DNA from: Bacillus sp. USDA818B3_A
GTDB lineage: Bacteria > Bacillota > Bacilli > Bacillales > Cytobacillaceae
NCBI RefSeq assembly: GCF_009928415.1
Contig: NZ_JAABNN010000001.1
Location: 271,017 to 335,016 of the forward strand
Length of the DNA stretch: 64,000 nucleotides
Direction: 5' to 3'
Both the position numbers and the translations under genes were made by a program. This document shows positions 36,042 through 45,900 of the stretch, one piece after another. Under the pieces are notes generated by a model. The model saw nothing but the letters and a program-made list of their open reading frames with translations, did not search any database and was not told the origin of the DNA. The stretch's first letter is position 1; every line of letters starts with the position of its first letter.

Positions 36042-36494
36042 TTAGAACCAAATAGGCCAGCCTGGTAGTGTGCCCTTTAAGACCTCTACAAAGACAAAAT
36101 AAACAATTCCTGAAAAAGCGGCTGATATAATAATCGATGAAATCAGCTTTTTTCGCTCCATGGTTTGAAAACAAACTACTAAAAAAAGAAAGGTTGTAAT
36201 TACATATCCGACAGATTCTAAAGCTAAGATATAAGCTAAAGTAGCGATAAAGATAATTATGAATGGCTTGTACTGCAATTCCTCTTTCTTGCATTTATGG
36301 CTCTGGCTTATAAATGTTTCATAGAACAATCGAATGCTTAATAAAACAAGCAGAATCCCGAGAATACAAGGAAAAATATCAGGACCTACCACACTCCCAT
36401 AAGAAGAACTGGAGATATGCTGGCTTCCAATAATGAAAAGAAGCCCAACAGTTAAAAACAAGATTGATGCGAACCGATCAAATTTGATATCCAC
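36042..36494 (-). CDS. tctB: TctB, small membrane subunit of the tripartite tricarboxylate transporter
   Basis: 150 residues and four hydrophobic segments with the family pattern (ASILFLTVGLLFIIGSQ, GPDIFPCILGILLVLLSIRLF). Start is GTG 36494 with aggaggtaa 5 bases upstream. Between tctC and tctA in the operon. Confidence 0.9.
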   Translation of the reverse strand: MDIKFDRFASILFLTVGLLFIIGSQHISSSSYGSVVGPDIFPCILGILLVLLSIRLFYETFISQSHKCKKEELQYKPFIIIFIATLAYILALESVGYVITTFLFLVVCFQTMERKKLISSIIISAAFSGIVYFVFVEVLKGTLPGWPIWF

Positions 36495-36517
36495 TTGAAT
36501 TACCTCCTAATTAAATA

Positions 36518-36541
36518 GGGAGGAGAAAATTAACTCCTCCC
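36518..36541 (-). terminator. Intercistronic hairpin between tctC and tctB
   Basis: Perfect 8-bp stem gggaggag/ctcctccc with only a weak T-rich stretch after it. Such hairpins behind a binding-protein gene normally stabilise the upstream message or reduce read-through, so that TctC is made in excess over TctB/TctA. Confidence 0.65.
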
Positions 36542-36548
36542 TTCCTGC

Positions 36549-37589
36549 TTACTTCTGCATTCCTAAAGCAGTTAATAATTGCTGGATTTGTTGATCTTGT
36601 TCTCCTAAGAATTTTTTGAAGTCGGAGCTGTTCTTGTATTCTAATTCCCAGCCCTGTGTCTCTACTTCTTTTTTCCATTCAGGAGACTGGACTAGTTCAT
36701 CAATGGTTTTTTCCCAATAGATTTTAGCTTCATTTGACATTTTTTCTGGACCAAATACTCCGCGCCAAATGGTAAACTCTGCATCAACGCCTTGTTCTTT
36801 TGCTGTGGGAACATCCTTAAAATCGCCGCCTAATCGTTCGGAAGCAGTGGTTGCCAGCACTCGAACTTTTCCAGCCTTTAAGAATTCCTTCACGCTGGAA
36901 GCGTCAGTACCAATCACATCAGCGTTACCTCCAAGAAGTGCGGTGATCGCTTCCCCGCCGCCATCATAGGAAACATATTTAATTTTGGCTGGGTCGACTC
37001 CGTATTTATAAGCAGGCAGGATAGAGATCAAGTGGTCCATGGAACCAGGTGCTGATCCTCCTGCAAATGTTAATTTACTAGGATTCTTCTTTACTTCATC
37101 TAACACAGATTTTAAATCTTTAAATTTAGAATCGGTTTTCACCACAATGGCCCCATAATCTTTAGTCAGCTGTGCGAGTGGTGTTGTATTTTTGTAGCCA
37201 TATGGACTGTTTCCTTCTTTTTTGAGATTGTTGATAATTATTGGCGGTGAATTCACAAAGAGCATTTCATTATTTTCCACTTGCTGAGTTGCATATTCCG
37301 CCATAAAGACGGCTCCCCCGCCGCCTGGTTTATTCTCAACCGTCAATGGCTGTTTTACGAGTTTGGTTTCACTTAAAATCTTTGTGAATGATCGGGCAGT
37401 TAAGTCCCATCCTCCCCCAGCACCGGACGGAGCTACCACTGTAATCGCTTTTGTGGGATAGCCAGTGCTTTCCTCTTTTTTGCCAGAATTCGATCCTGCT
37501 GTTTCTTTATTACTGCTGCTGCAAGCGCCCAAGCTTAAGACTAAAGCACCTGCACACATCAGACTTGAAATTTTTTTAAAAGAAAACAT
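36549..37589 (-). CDS. tctC: TctC, tricarboxylate-binding lipoprotein
   Basis: 346 residues. Lipoprotein signal ends in LSLGACSSS (lipobox LGAC). The mature part is a TctC/Bug-type binding protein (YPTKAITVVAPSGAGGGWDLTAR, FAGGSAPGSMDHL, DASSVKEFL, TTASERLGG). It captures the carboxylate outside the membrane and delivers it to TctAB. First gene of tctCBA, preceded by a cre box and a putative CitT-type operator. Confidence 0.93.
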   Translation of the reverse strand: MFSFKKISSLMCAGALVLSLGACSSSNKETAGSNSGKKEESTGYPTKAITVVAPSGAGGGWDLTARSFTKILSETKLVKQPLTVENKPGGGGAVFMAEYATQQVENNEMLFVNSPPIIINNLKKEGNSPYGYKNTTPLAQLTKDYGAIVVKTDSKFKDLKSVLDEVKKNPSKLTFAGGSAPGSMDHLISILPAYKYGVDPAKIKYVSYDGGGEAITALLGGNADVIGTDASSVKEFLKAGKVRVLATTASERLGGDFKDVPTAKEQGVDAEFTIWRGVFGPEKMSNEAKIYWEKTIDELVQSPEWKKEVETQGWELEYKNSSDFKKFLGEQDQQIQQLLTALGMQK

Positions 37590-37603
37590 TTTACCTTCCC
37601 CCT

Positions 37604-37617
37604 TGTAAACGTTTTCT
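37604..37617. promoter_or_regulatory. cre box (CcpA site) before tctC
   Basis: TGTAAACGTTTTCT matches the cre consensus TGWAANCGNTNWCA at 13 of 14 positions. It lies 15-28 bp before the tctC start codon, where bound CcpA would block transcription (roadblock), indicating repression by preferred sugars. Confidence 0.7.
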
Positions 37618-37659
37618 TAATTTTACAAAATTAACGAATGTTTTAAATATTGTAAACTT

Positions 37660-37704
37660 AAGTACCTTTAAAAACTTAATCACCATTTTGTTCATTTTGT
37701 TCAC
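37660..37704 (-). promoter_or_regulatory. Putative CitT-type activator site upstream of tctCBA
   Basis: At 37685-37704 is attttgttc twice in direct repeat followed by ac, 96 bp before the tctC start. The same 20-bp block with one change occurs at 54709-54728, 97 bp before citM. A less conserved aagtac..tt.aaaaac block lies promoter-proximal in both. The matched position and the adjacent CitST-type regulators suggest the response regulator binding site. Confidence 0.65.
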
Positions 37705-37818
37705 GAGATACGTTTTCAAAAAGGATTAAAAGAAGAATAAGAGTAAAAGATAAGGAATTTATAACGAAGACAGACAGTGGGGTATCCAGCATGTATTAGA
37801 AAAAGTTTAATAAAATAC

Positions 37819-37850
37819 AAAAAACCACTAGCCTATTGCTAGTGGTTTTT
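37819..37850. terminator. Bidirectional-type terminator
   Basis: Perfect stem aaaaccactagc/gctagtggtttt, T-rich on both strands, just downstream of the 99-residue minus-strand gene. Confidence 0.85.
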
Positions 37851-37856
37851 CTGCTA

Positions 37857-38156
37857 TTATAAGTTTTGATTAAACTTAGTATATGCTAACATCACTGTCT
37901 TACTAGGATATTTAATTGGATTTTCTAAGATCGCTAAACGGATAAGCTTCATTTTAATATCCTTACTAAGTGAAAGCCATTCAGGTGTATTAATTTTCAA
38001 TTCATACTCCCCCTTAAGAATATTTTTCATCATATGATCAATCCGGTTGGGATAATATAACGCTTCGTACTTATGTTGTTCCCAAATGTCTGAATACACT
38101 AACCTATTTTCGAACGCCATTTTATTTGAAAATTCTACATTATTTTTACTAGTCAA
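37857..38156 (-). CDS. Hypothetical protein
   Basis: About 99 residues if the TTG at 38156 is used; an ATG at residue 13 is an alternative and neither has a clear ribosome binding site. The sequence is mostly helical and basic (IRLAILENPIKYPSKTVMLAYTKF at the C-terminus) with no known motif. A strong terminator directly after the stop supports it as a real gene. Unknown function. Confidence 0.5.
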   Translation of the reverse strand: MTSKNNVEFSNKMAFENRLVYSDIWEQHKYEALYYPNRIDHMMKNILKGEYELKINTPEWLSLSKDIKMKLIRLAILENPIKYPSKTVMLAYTKFNQNL

Positions 38157-38295
38157 TTAGATACAGGTAGATTGATTACCATACTATATGATTAGTAATA
38201 TAAGACTAACTTTCTAAATATTTAAAATTAATAGTTTATTAGATAAACGAAATATGTTAGGATTTTTTTGAAATAACACCTAGGGGGACAATGTG

Positions 38296-39591
38296 ATGAA
38301 AAAGAAAAAAGTAATCGGATACATACTATCAACCGGCATTCTCGCGACTTCGCTTGGATTCGGTTCTTCGGCAGTTTTTGCAGAACCAACCACTACACCT
38401 AATGGGCCTTGGGTTCAGGACCAACAGTACCTTTCCTTTGAAAGCTTTATGTCAAATGAACAATTAGAAGCCAAGTTAAAACAGTTAGAACAATCGTCAA
38501 AAGGGAAAATGAAACTTGAACAATTTGGAACATCCAATGATGGCAATCCCCTTTATGCAGCTAAACTTGGTGATAATGATCCAAGTAAAAAACGTGTGCT
38601 TGTCTATACGCAGATACATGGTAACGAACCGCTTGGTACAGAAGCGGCCATCGAAATAATCCAAAAACTATTAGCTGGAGGCAAGGAAGCTGATAATATT
38701 CTGGACAAGGTAAATGTTTGGTTTGTCCCTCGTGTAAATCCGGATGGAACAGCCAACCAATATGAAGGCAGCCCATTCCCTGTCAGATACTCGCACCAAA
38801 CCTGGAATCCCGTGGAATTAGGATTGCCAGAAGGAACGAGAGCTCCATGGTATTACAATACATTGGGCAGTGAGCGCGCACAAAATAATGCTGGAACAGT
38901 GGTATATGGCATTCCTGGATTTGACCTTAACCGAGATTTCAACCCGAATTATGACTTTAATATAAACGATGAAATTAAGAAGGACCCACAAAAAGTGGTG
39001 AATCTATTAAATAGCAGCGATTCAAACAATGGTTCACAAGCATCATTCGTTTTTTCACCTGAAACAAATGCCTTAACCCAATTAGTAAAAGAATTTGATC
39101 CAGATGTAGCCATCGACCTGCATCATCGCGGATTTAACCAGTTATCCGAAGAGGACAAACGTTCTGTCTCTATTCAGCTTTTAGCTCTGTTTACTACTAA
39201 ACCATACGTAGATCCTTTTAGTGGGAAGAGCTATCAAGTGGATACAGATGTCGAAACATTAAGTAAAAAAATCAATGCAGTTGCCTATGAATCCCTGCAA
39301 AGAGGAAACTCCTCTTACGGTGCTATTCAAAAATACCCGCAGGTAAATTATCCTGGTTCAGGGTTAGGCGCCATCCAGTTAAATGGTACGGCCACAATGC
39401 TGATAGAAATCAAAGGACAGACCCAGACGCTTGGCCAAAAGCAAAATGGAATGTTAAAAGAAACAGCAAAAGTACCGGTAATGGCTGTTCTTAATAGTCT
39501 AGCAGACGGTTCAATAGAGGACGCAGATCCGGCCGTATATGATGCTATTCCAGAATACACTTTACCAGTAAATCCAGGTGGTAATAAATAA
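38296..39591 (+). CDS. Secreted M14-family zinc carboxypeptidase
   Basis: 431 residues. Sec signal peptide ends AVFA (cleavage after residue 29). The catalytic domain has the M14 zinc ligands HGNE (His108, Glu111) and a later His in DLHHRG (276/277), and the catalytic Glu in MLIEIKGQ (Glu371). PRVNPDGT and FDLNRDFNP are typical substrate-binding segments. It would trim C-terminal amino acids from extracellular or wall peptides. ATG 38296 lies 7 bases after aggggga. Monocistronic with its own terminator. Confidence 0.9.
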   Translation: MKKKKVIGYILSTGILATSLGFGSSAVFAEPTTTPNGPWVQDQQYLSFESFMSNEQLEAKLKQLEQSSKGKMKLEQFGTSNDGNPLYAAKLGDNDPSKKRVLVYTQIHGNEPLGTEAAIEIIQKLLAGGKEADNILDKVNVWFVPRVNPDGTANQYEGSPFPVRYSHQTWNPVELGLPEGTRAPWYYNTLGSERAQNNAGTVVYGIPGFDLNRDFNPNYDFNINDEIKKDPQKVVNLLNSSDSNNGSQASFVFSPETNALTQLVKEFDPDVAIDLHHRGFNQLSEEDKRSVSIQLLALFTTKPYVDPFSGKSYQVDTDVETLSKKINAVAYESLQRGNSSYGAIQKYPQVNYPGSGLGAIQLNGTATMLIEIKGQTQTLGQKQNGMLKETAKVPVMAVLNSLADGSIEDADPAVYDAIPEYTLPVNPGGNK

Positions 39592-39602
39592 TAACAATGA
39601 TG

Positions 39603-39637
39603 CAAGGGATGAGCTAAATGCTCATCCCTTGTCCTTT
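39603..39637 (+). terminator. Terminator of the carboxypeptidase gene
   Basis: Perfect stem caagggatgag/ctcatcccttg followed by T-run. Confidence 0.92.
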
Positions 39638-39799
39638 TTTTAAGGTTATCTATAGCCTCCGGCTATGTTAATTAACATAAATAACGAATTTTATTTTTTA
39701 TGTTAGGAAACCTAACACATTCAATGAAATCCATATTTTTCTCCTTTATACTTCAACTATCAACCAAATAAAGGTTTCTCATTATTAAAATCGGGGAAC

Positions 39800-39935
39800 G
39801 AAAATTGCTTTCTAGGGTTCCGTTTAAACACTTCTTTAAAGTCTGGTCCGAGAGAGAGCGTACAGTTCACTGTATACACGGAGGGAAAAAAGCCCGGGAG
39901 AATTTTACTTTTAAAATTCTCCCGGGCTTTTTTCT
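39800..39935 (+). ncRNA. Guanidine-I (ykkC) riboswitch 1 with terminator, upstream of the permease
   Basis: It contains the conserved guanidine-I aptamer blocks ctagggttccg (39813-39822 region), ctggtccgagaga (39843-39855) and acacgga (39877-39882 region). A strong intrinsic terminator (agcccgggagaatttta and its complement, 39891-39928, then T6) follows. In this class guanidine binding stabilises the aptamer and lets transcription pass the terminator, so it is an ON switch for the APC permease 36 bp downstream. Confidence 0.95.
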
Positions 39936-39971
39936 TTTCCACGACAAAACAAGGAAAAGGATGGATGAGAA

Positions 39972-41333
39972 ATGAATGCTACACCTACACTTGCCAAAAC
40001 ATTAAAACTTCACCAAGTTGTATTTATGGGGCTTGCTTGGATGACACCCATGATTTATTTTACTGTTTATGGAGTTGCCTCCCAAGCTGCTGGGGGTATG
40101 CTCGCAGCTGCATACGTCACTGCATTTATTGCTATCTTCTTTACTGCTTATAGCTATAGTCAAATGGTTAAGGCATTCCCTATTTCTGGTTCAGCTTATA
40201 TTTATACCAAAAAAGCAGTTCATCCGATTGCTGGCTACCTTGTTGGCTGGGCTCTTTTATTGGACTATATATTCTCACCTATTATCGCAATCCTCACATT
40301 TGGGATATTCATGAACACTGAATTCCCATCGATTCCAGTTTTTGTTTGGATCATCTTAATGAATATCATCCTAGCGGTCGTTAATATTATCGGAATTAAA
40401 TCGGCCGCACGTGTAAGTGGATTGTCTGTTTTATTCCAGATTGCCTTCATCATTCTCTTTTGTATCTTAGTGGCAAAGGACATCCTTACAGGCCAAACGG
40501 ATTCAAACTCCCTTTTCACTTCGGCACCATTCTTTAATGACCAACTCTCTGTCGGCGGTGTTTTATCGGGTGCTGCACTTATCTGCTTCTGTTTCCTAGG
40601 TTTTGACGCTGTTACCACAATGGCCGAAGAAACCATTAAAGCGAAGAAAACAATACCTAAAGCAATTTACCTCATTGTGAGCATTGCAGTAGTCATGTAT
40701 GTTGCCATTTCGTATTTATCACAAATTGCTTATCCGCATTTTACTTTTTCAAATCCGGATAATGCGGCCTATAGTCTTGTACAGCTGGTTGGCGGCAACC
40801 TATTAAGCTCCACTTTTATCATGGTATTAATCGTTGCAACCTTTACACAAGGCGTCTCATCTGTGACAAGTGTAAGCCGCTTCCTTTACGCACTAGGACG
40901 TGAATCGGTATTGCCAAAAAAATTATTCACAACGATTCATCCAAAATATAAAACACCCGTTGCCAACATTATGTTCGTTTCGGTCATTTCCCTTTCAGCC
41001 GTGTTTATTAACCTTGATTCAGCTGTCTTATTTGTAAGTTTTGGCGCACTAACGGCTTTTACCTTTGTTAATCTTTCTGTCATTTTCCATTACTATATTA
41101 AGCAGAAAAGACGTTCACCGAAAGAAACGTTTATCTATCTAATATTCCCTCTTATCGGTGCTGCTTTTATCGGCTGGCTCCTAACCTTGCTTGATAAAAC
41201 CACGCTCACGATCGGAATGATCTGGGTTGCCGTCGGTTTTGCATACTTAATCGTTAAAACAAAGTGGGAAGGAGCACGAAACAAGAGGTTTGCCATCCCA
41301 GAGATAAAGCAGGATAAAAACTATGTAAGATAA
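39972..41333 (+). CDS. APC-family permease, probable guanidine importer
   Basis: 453 residues, 12 transmembrane helices, amino acid-polyamine-organocation family (FMGLAWMTPMIYFTVYG at helix 1; SGSAYIYTKKAVHPIAGYLVGWALLLDYI at helix 3; CFLGFDAVTTMAEETIKAKKTIPKAI). The family transports amino acids and polyamines. Because a guanidine-I riboswitch precedes it and the guanidine degradation operon follows, uptake of guanidine or a guanidinium compound is inferred. Confidence 0.88.
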   Translation: MNATPTLAKTLKLHQVVFMGLAWMTPMIYFTVYGVASQAAGGMLAAAYVTAFIAIFFTAYSYSQMVKAFPISGSAYIYTKKAVHPIAGYLVGWALLLDYIFSPIIAILTFGIFMNTEFPSIPVFVWIILMNIILAVVNIIGIKSAARVSGLSVLFQIAFIILFCILVAKDILTGQTDSNSLFTSAPFFNDQLSVGGVLSGAALICFCFLGFDAVTTMAEETIKAKKTIPKAIYLIVSIAVVMYVAISYLSQIAYPHFTFSNPDNAAYSLVQLVGGNLLSSTFIMVLIVATFTQGVSSVTSVSRFLYALGRESVLPKKLFTTIHPKYKTPVANIMFVSVISLSAVFINLDSAVLFVSFGALTAFTFVNLSVIFHYYIKQKRRSPKETFIYLIFPLIGAAFIGWLLTLLDKTTLTIGMIWVAVGFAYLIVKTKWEGARNKRFAIPEIKQDKNYVR

Positions 41334-41417
41334 TCTAACATGAATGTAGTTTAGCTCCACATTCACAAGGTATACTAAAACCATCTTAAATAAAGGTTTC
41401 CACATTGGTTGGAAACA

Positions 41418-41552
41418 AAAAAGCTGTCTAGGGTTCCGTTTAAAGTGCAATCTTTAAAGTCTGGTCCGAGAGAAAGCGTACAGTTAACACTGTATACACG
41501 GAAGGATAAAAGCCTGGGAGAATTACTCTCCCCCTGGCTTTTATCCTTTTTT
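41418..41552 (+). ncRNA. Guanidine-I (ykkC) riboswitch 2 with terminator, upstream of the degradation operon
   Basis: Second copy of the aptamer: ctagggttccg (41428-41438), ctggtccgagaga (41461-41473), tatacacgga (41492-41501). The expression platform is a long stem with ggataaaagcc and ggcttttatcc arms (41504-41546) and T6. Aptamer blocks are nearly identical to copy 1 while the terminator stems differ, so the two switches are independent units from a duplicated aptamer. Confidence 0.95.
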
Positions 41553-41576
41553 ATTTATTCGAAGGAGGAAAAATAG

Positions 41577-42314
41577 ATGAACACTTTATCACCCGTTATT
41601 TCAAAAATGATTCCAGCAGGCGGAAAATGGTCAGGCCAAATCAATCGTGGAAAGCAAATAACCTTTACTGCACTAGAGGACGGTGCGAATATTTCCCTGC
41701 TTTTATACAACGCCAATGATCCTGCTGAACGCTACAATATGCCGGATACCCTTAAAGCTCAACACACTGCCCATCTAACCATGGGTAATGTCCTCATGAG
41801 CGATAACGGTCGGGTTCTCGCAAGTATTATTGAAGACTCACTTGGCTGGCACGATACCATCACGGGCTATACGACTAGGGTATTGACCAATCAAAAATAT
41901 GGGATCACTACTTATCAAAAACAACGTAATGATTATTACCGAAGCGGCGAAGAAAATTTTGCAGTCGAGCTATTTCGTAATGGCTTAACCTCAAGAGACC
42001 TATCCCCTGTCGTTAATTTATTCTCTAAAGTCTATTGTGATCATGAAGGAGATCTGCATTATGTCTCAGACCACTGTAAAAAAGGTGACACGGTAAGCTT
42101 GAGAATAGAAATGGATGCTATTTTGGTCCTATCCAATACACCCAATCCGCTGAACCCCGATCGTTCGTACCCGTCGGTACCTGTTCAGATCACTATAACT
42201 GAAGCTGATCCCATGCACGAGGATGATATCTGTTTCAACCATCGTCCAGAAAACAGGAGGGCATTTGAAAATACCTGGGAATACGCTCTACTTACTAAAG
42301 GAGGAATTCGCTAA
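41577..42314 (+). CDS. Carboxyguanidine deiminase subunit (DUF1989, urea-carboxylase-associated protein family), first copy
   Basis: 245 residues. DUF1989 protein of the type once called urea carboxylase-associated protein and now assigned as one half of carboxyguanidine deiminase (CgdAB), which removes ammonia from carboxyguanidine to give allophanate. It is paralogous to the next gene, but the Cys-containing motif [10 protein letters not shown] there reads [10 protein letters not shown] here, and [10 protein letters not shown] reads [10 protein letters not shown]. So this subunit lacks the likely catalytic/metal cysteines and is probably structural or regulatory. The stop overlaps the next start (taatg). 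Confidence 0.88.
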   Translation: MNTLSPVISKMIPAGGKWSGQINRGKQITFTALEDGANISLLLYNANDPAERYNMPDTLKAQHTAHLTMGNVLMSDNGRVLASIIEDSLGWHDTITGYTTRVLTNQKYGITTYQKQRNDYYRSGEENFAVELFRNGLTSRDLSPVVNLFSKVYCDHEGDLHYVSDHCKKGDTVSLRIEMDAILVLSNTPNPLNPDRSYPSVPVQITITEADPMHEDDICFNHRPENRRAFENTWEYALLTKGGIR

Positions 42315-42964
42315 TGGCTGTTTTAAATCATGCAATCAGTGAAAGAAAAATGGAAAAGAGCAGTTATAACAAAACCATTCCAGCTGGAGATGGTTGGATA
42401 TACACACTTGAACCAGGTCAAGTCCTTAGAATTGTAGACTTAGAAGGAAATCAGGCCGCAGATACTCTGTTTTACGATGCTGACCAGCCATCCGATCATT
42501 ACAGTGCCATTAACACGATTCAGCGTCAAGGCAATGTTTATTTATCAACAGGCTCCGTTCTATTATCCGAATCCGGAAAAGAACTTGTAAAAATTGTCGC
42601 CGATACATGCGGACGTCACGATACATTAGGTGGTGCCTGTTCTGCACAGAGCAACACCGTTCGATATTCACATGATACCCTGCCAATGCATAATTGCCGC
42701 GATACCTTTATGCTCCAGTTAGCAAAACACGACAGCAGCTTTACAAAGAGGGATTTAGCTCCAAATGTCAATTTCTTCATGAATGTCCCAGTTACACCAG
42801 ACGGAGGATTAACGTTTGAAGATGGTGTATCCGCACCAGGGTATTATGTAGAAATGCAGGCAATCTCAAGAACGCTGGTCCTAATTAGCAATTGCCCGCA
42901 GCTAAATAACCCTTGTAACGCATATAACCCTACACCGATCCAAGTATTGATTTGGGATAAATAA
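42314..42964 (+). CDS. Carboxyguanidine deiminase subunit (DUF1989), cysteine-containing second copy
   Basis: 216 residues. DUF1989 domain with [31 protein letters not shown] and [23 protein letters not shown]. The His/Asp/Cys pattern suggests this is the subunit that carries the hydrolytic centre of the CgdAB complex. Cytoplasmic. It is coupled to the preceding subunit by a 1-base overlap and followed after 21 bp by the carboxylase. The letter CgdA or CgdB cannot be assigned from sequence alone. Confidence 0.9.
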   Translation: MAVLNHAISERKMEKSSYNKTIPAGDGWIYTLEPGQVLRIVDLEGNQAADTLFYDADQPSDHYSAINTIQRQGNVYLSTGSVLLSESGKELVKIVADTCGRHDTLGGACSAQSNTVRYSHDTLPMHNCRDTFMLQLAKHDSSFTKRDLAPNVNFFMNVPVTPDGGLTFEDGVSAPGYYVEMQAISRTLVLISNCPQLNNPCNAYNPTPIQVLIWDK

Positions 42965-42985
42965 CAACAAAAGGAGTGCTCATCC

Positions 42986-45900
42986 ATGTTTAAAAAAATA
43001 TTAATAGCTAACCGCGGTGCGATCGCCGTTCGAATTGAAAGAACACTAAGAAAAATGGGCATTCAGTCTGTCGCCGTCTATACGAAAGCCGATCAAGACT
43101 CATTACATGTTGACCTCGCTGACCAAGCAATGTTAATTGGAGAAGGCGCTGCTAAAGACAGTTACTTAAATATGGAACTAATCTTAAAGACCGCTTTAGA
43201 CAATAATGTAGATGCCATTCATCCAGGATATGGTTTTTTAAGTGAAAATGCTGATTTCGCCCGTGCCTGCCGCGAAAAAGGGATTACTTTTATTGGTCCT
43301 ACACCAGAACAGATGGAAATTTTTGGTTTAAAACATTCCGCACGTGAAATTGCGGTGAAAGCCAATGTTCCCCTTCTCCCGGGGACATCCCTTATTACTG
43401 AATTAAGTATTGCCTTATTAGAGGGAGAGCAGATTGGATATCCGGTGATGTTAAAAAGTACCGCAGGAGGCGGCGGGATTGGAATGCGCGTTTGTATGGA
43501 TGAACAATCCCTTCGAGATGCGTTTGAATCCGTTTCGAGACTTGCAGAAGCCAATTTTAATAACGGTGGAGTCTTTTTAGAGAAATACATCCAAAAAGCT
43601 CGTCACGTTGAGGTTCAGATTTTTGGAAATGAATATGGCGAAGTAGCAGCACTAGGTGAACGTGATTGCTCCATCCAACGCCGCAATCAAAAAGTCGTTG
43701 AAGAGAGTCCGGCTCCTTGCTTCCCCGCTTACGTAAGAGAAGAAATGCTCGCTTCGGCGAAACGCTTAGCCCAGGAAGTTGGATACCGCAGTGCGGGTAC
43801 GGTTGAATTTTTATATGATCCAGATGAAGAACGCTTCTACTTTCTCGAAGTGAATACACGTCTTCAAGTGGAGCATGGTGTAACTGAAGAAGTATTAAAT
43901 ATTGATTTAGTCGAGTGGATGGTCCGTGAAGCAGCAGGTGAATTAACTTCATTGGATTCACTTTATACAGCACCTAAAGGTCATAGTATCCAAGCTCGGA
44001 TCTATGCGGAAGATTGCTTAAATGATTTCCGGCCAAGCGGCGGGCAGCTTGATAAGGTTCTCTTTTCCGAAAATGCCCGTATTGAAACATGGGTTAGGGA
44101 TGGTTTGGTGGTCACCCCTCTTTATGACCCAATGCTTGCGAAAATCATTGTCCATGCAGAGACTCGGGAAGAAGCACTTAATCAATTAAGTTTAGCCCTA
44201 GAACAAACACGTCTTTATGGGGTAACTACTAATCTTCAATATATACAATCTCTTTTAGAAGAGGAAAATTGCCGAACAGGCAATGTCCATACCCAGATGC
44301 TAAAGGAATTTTTCCCGGATGAATCTGCCATTGAAGTTCTTGATGGCGGTATTCAATCAACTGTCCAAGATTGGCCTGGACGGGCAGGACACTGGGATGT
44401 AGGTGTACCGCCTTGCGGACCAATGGATCCTTTCTCATTTAGAATAGGAAATAAATTGCTTGGAAATGAAGAGCAGGCACCGGGCCTTGAATTAACTCTC
44501 CGAGGAGGCTCTTATCGGTTCCGCAATGAGATGGACATTGTTTTAACCGGCGCGGATATGAATGCCAAGCTTGATGATATCGATATTCCATTATATAAGG
44601 TTATCAATGTCCAGCGCGGCCAAGTCCTCTCCTTTGGTGAAGCAGCCTCAGGAATGAGAACCTATTTACTAGTAGCAGGCGGACTTGATATGCCGCTTCA
44701 TCTTGGAAGTGCTTCAACCTTCACACTTGGCGGCTTTGGCGGTCATGGCGGTCGGGCATTGCGTACTGGTGATGTATTACGTGTAAATAAAAATTCAGCT
44801 GCAAATCAATGCGAGCTTCATGCTTCAATGCAGCCTGCCATTGAACGGAACTGGACAATCGGTGTGATCCCTGGTCCGCATTGTACCGAAGAATTTCTGT
44901 TACCCGATTATTTAGATCAATTAATAAGTACTAGTTGGGAGGTACATTTTAACAGTTCACGTACAGGTGTGCGCCTAATTGGCCCTGCCCCGCTTTGGGC
45001 ACGTGAAGATGGCGGTGAAGCAGGTCTGCATCCATCCAATATCCATGATAACGCGTATGCGATTGGAACACTGGATTTAACCGGTGATATGCCGATATTA
45101 CTCGGACCTGATGGCCCAAGCTTAGGCGGGTTTGTGTGCCCTGTTACTACGGCGTCTGCTGAATTCTGGAAAATCGGTCAGCTGCATGCCGGTGACCGAA
45201 TTCAATTCCGTCTGCTTACACTAGAAGAAGCCGATCAATTGCGGAAACAGCAGGAGACGTTCCTTGAAATGGTTGGAAATGATGAAAAGTTAGTCCCTGC
45301 CCTACCCTCCTTGCCAACAGATGTTAAACAGTTTTCGCCAAACTATCCAGTCCTTAGAAGTACAGTAACAGGAAATTTCCCAATGACGATTCGTGCAGCG
45401 GGTGATGCAAACGTACTTATTGAATTTGGAGATTTGGAGCTAGATTTGCTCCTTCGTTTCCAGGTTCACGCACTAATGCAGACAATCAAAGAAGAAAAAG
45501 AAATTCCAGTTCTTGATTTAACACCAGGCATTCGTTCCCTGCAAGTTCATTTTGATTCAACCAAAATGTCCATTTTATCCGTATGTCAAGTGATTGAAAC
45601 GATAAATGAAAACCTTCCGCGATTAGAAGAAATGGAAGTTCCTTCACGTATTGTTCGTCTGCCGCTTTCATGGGATGATCCAGCAACAAGACTGGCCATC
45701 GATCGTTACCAGCAAAATGTACGGCCTGATGCACCTTGGTGCCCTAGTAATCTAGAGTTTATCCGCCGCGTGAATGGCCTAAAGGACATCGACGAAGTGA
45801 AACGGATTGTATTTGAAGCTAACTACCTCGTTCTAGGCCTTGGGGATGTTTATCTCGGTGCACCAGTAGCAACACCAGTTGATCCACGTCATCGCTTAGT

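Noticed and set aside
38157..38295. Search for a regulatory element upstream of the M14 carboxypeptidase
   Set aside because: Only AT-rich sequence; no clear operator, sporulation promoter or RNA structure could be supported.
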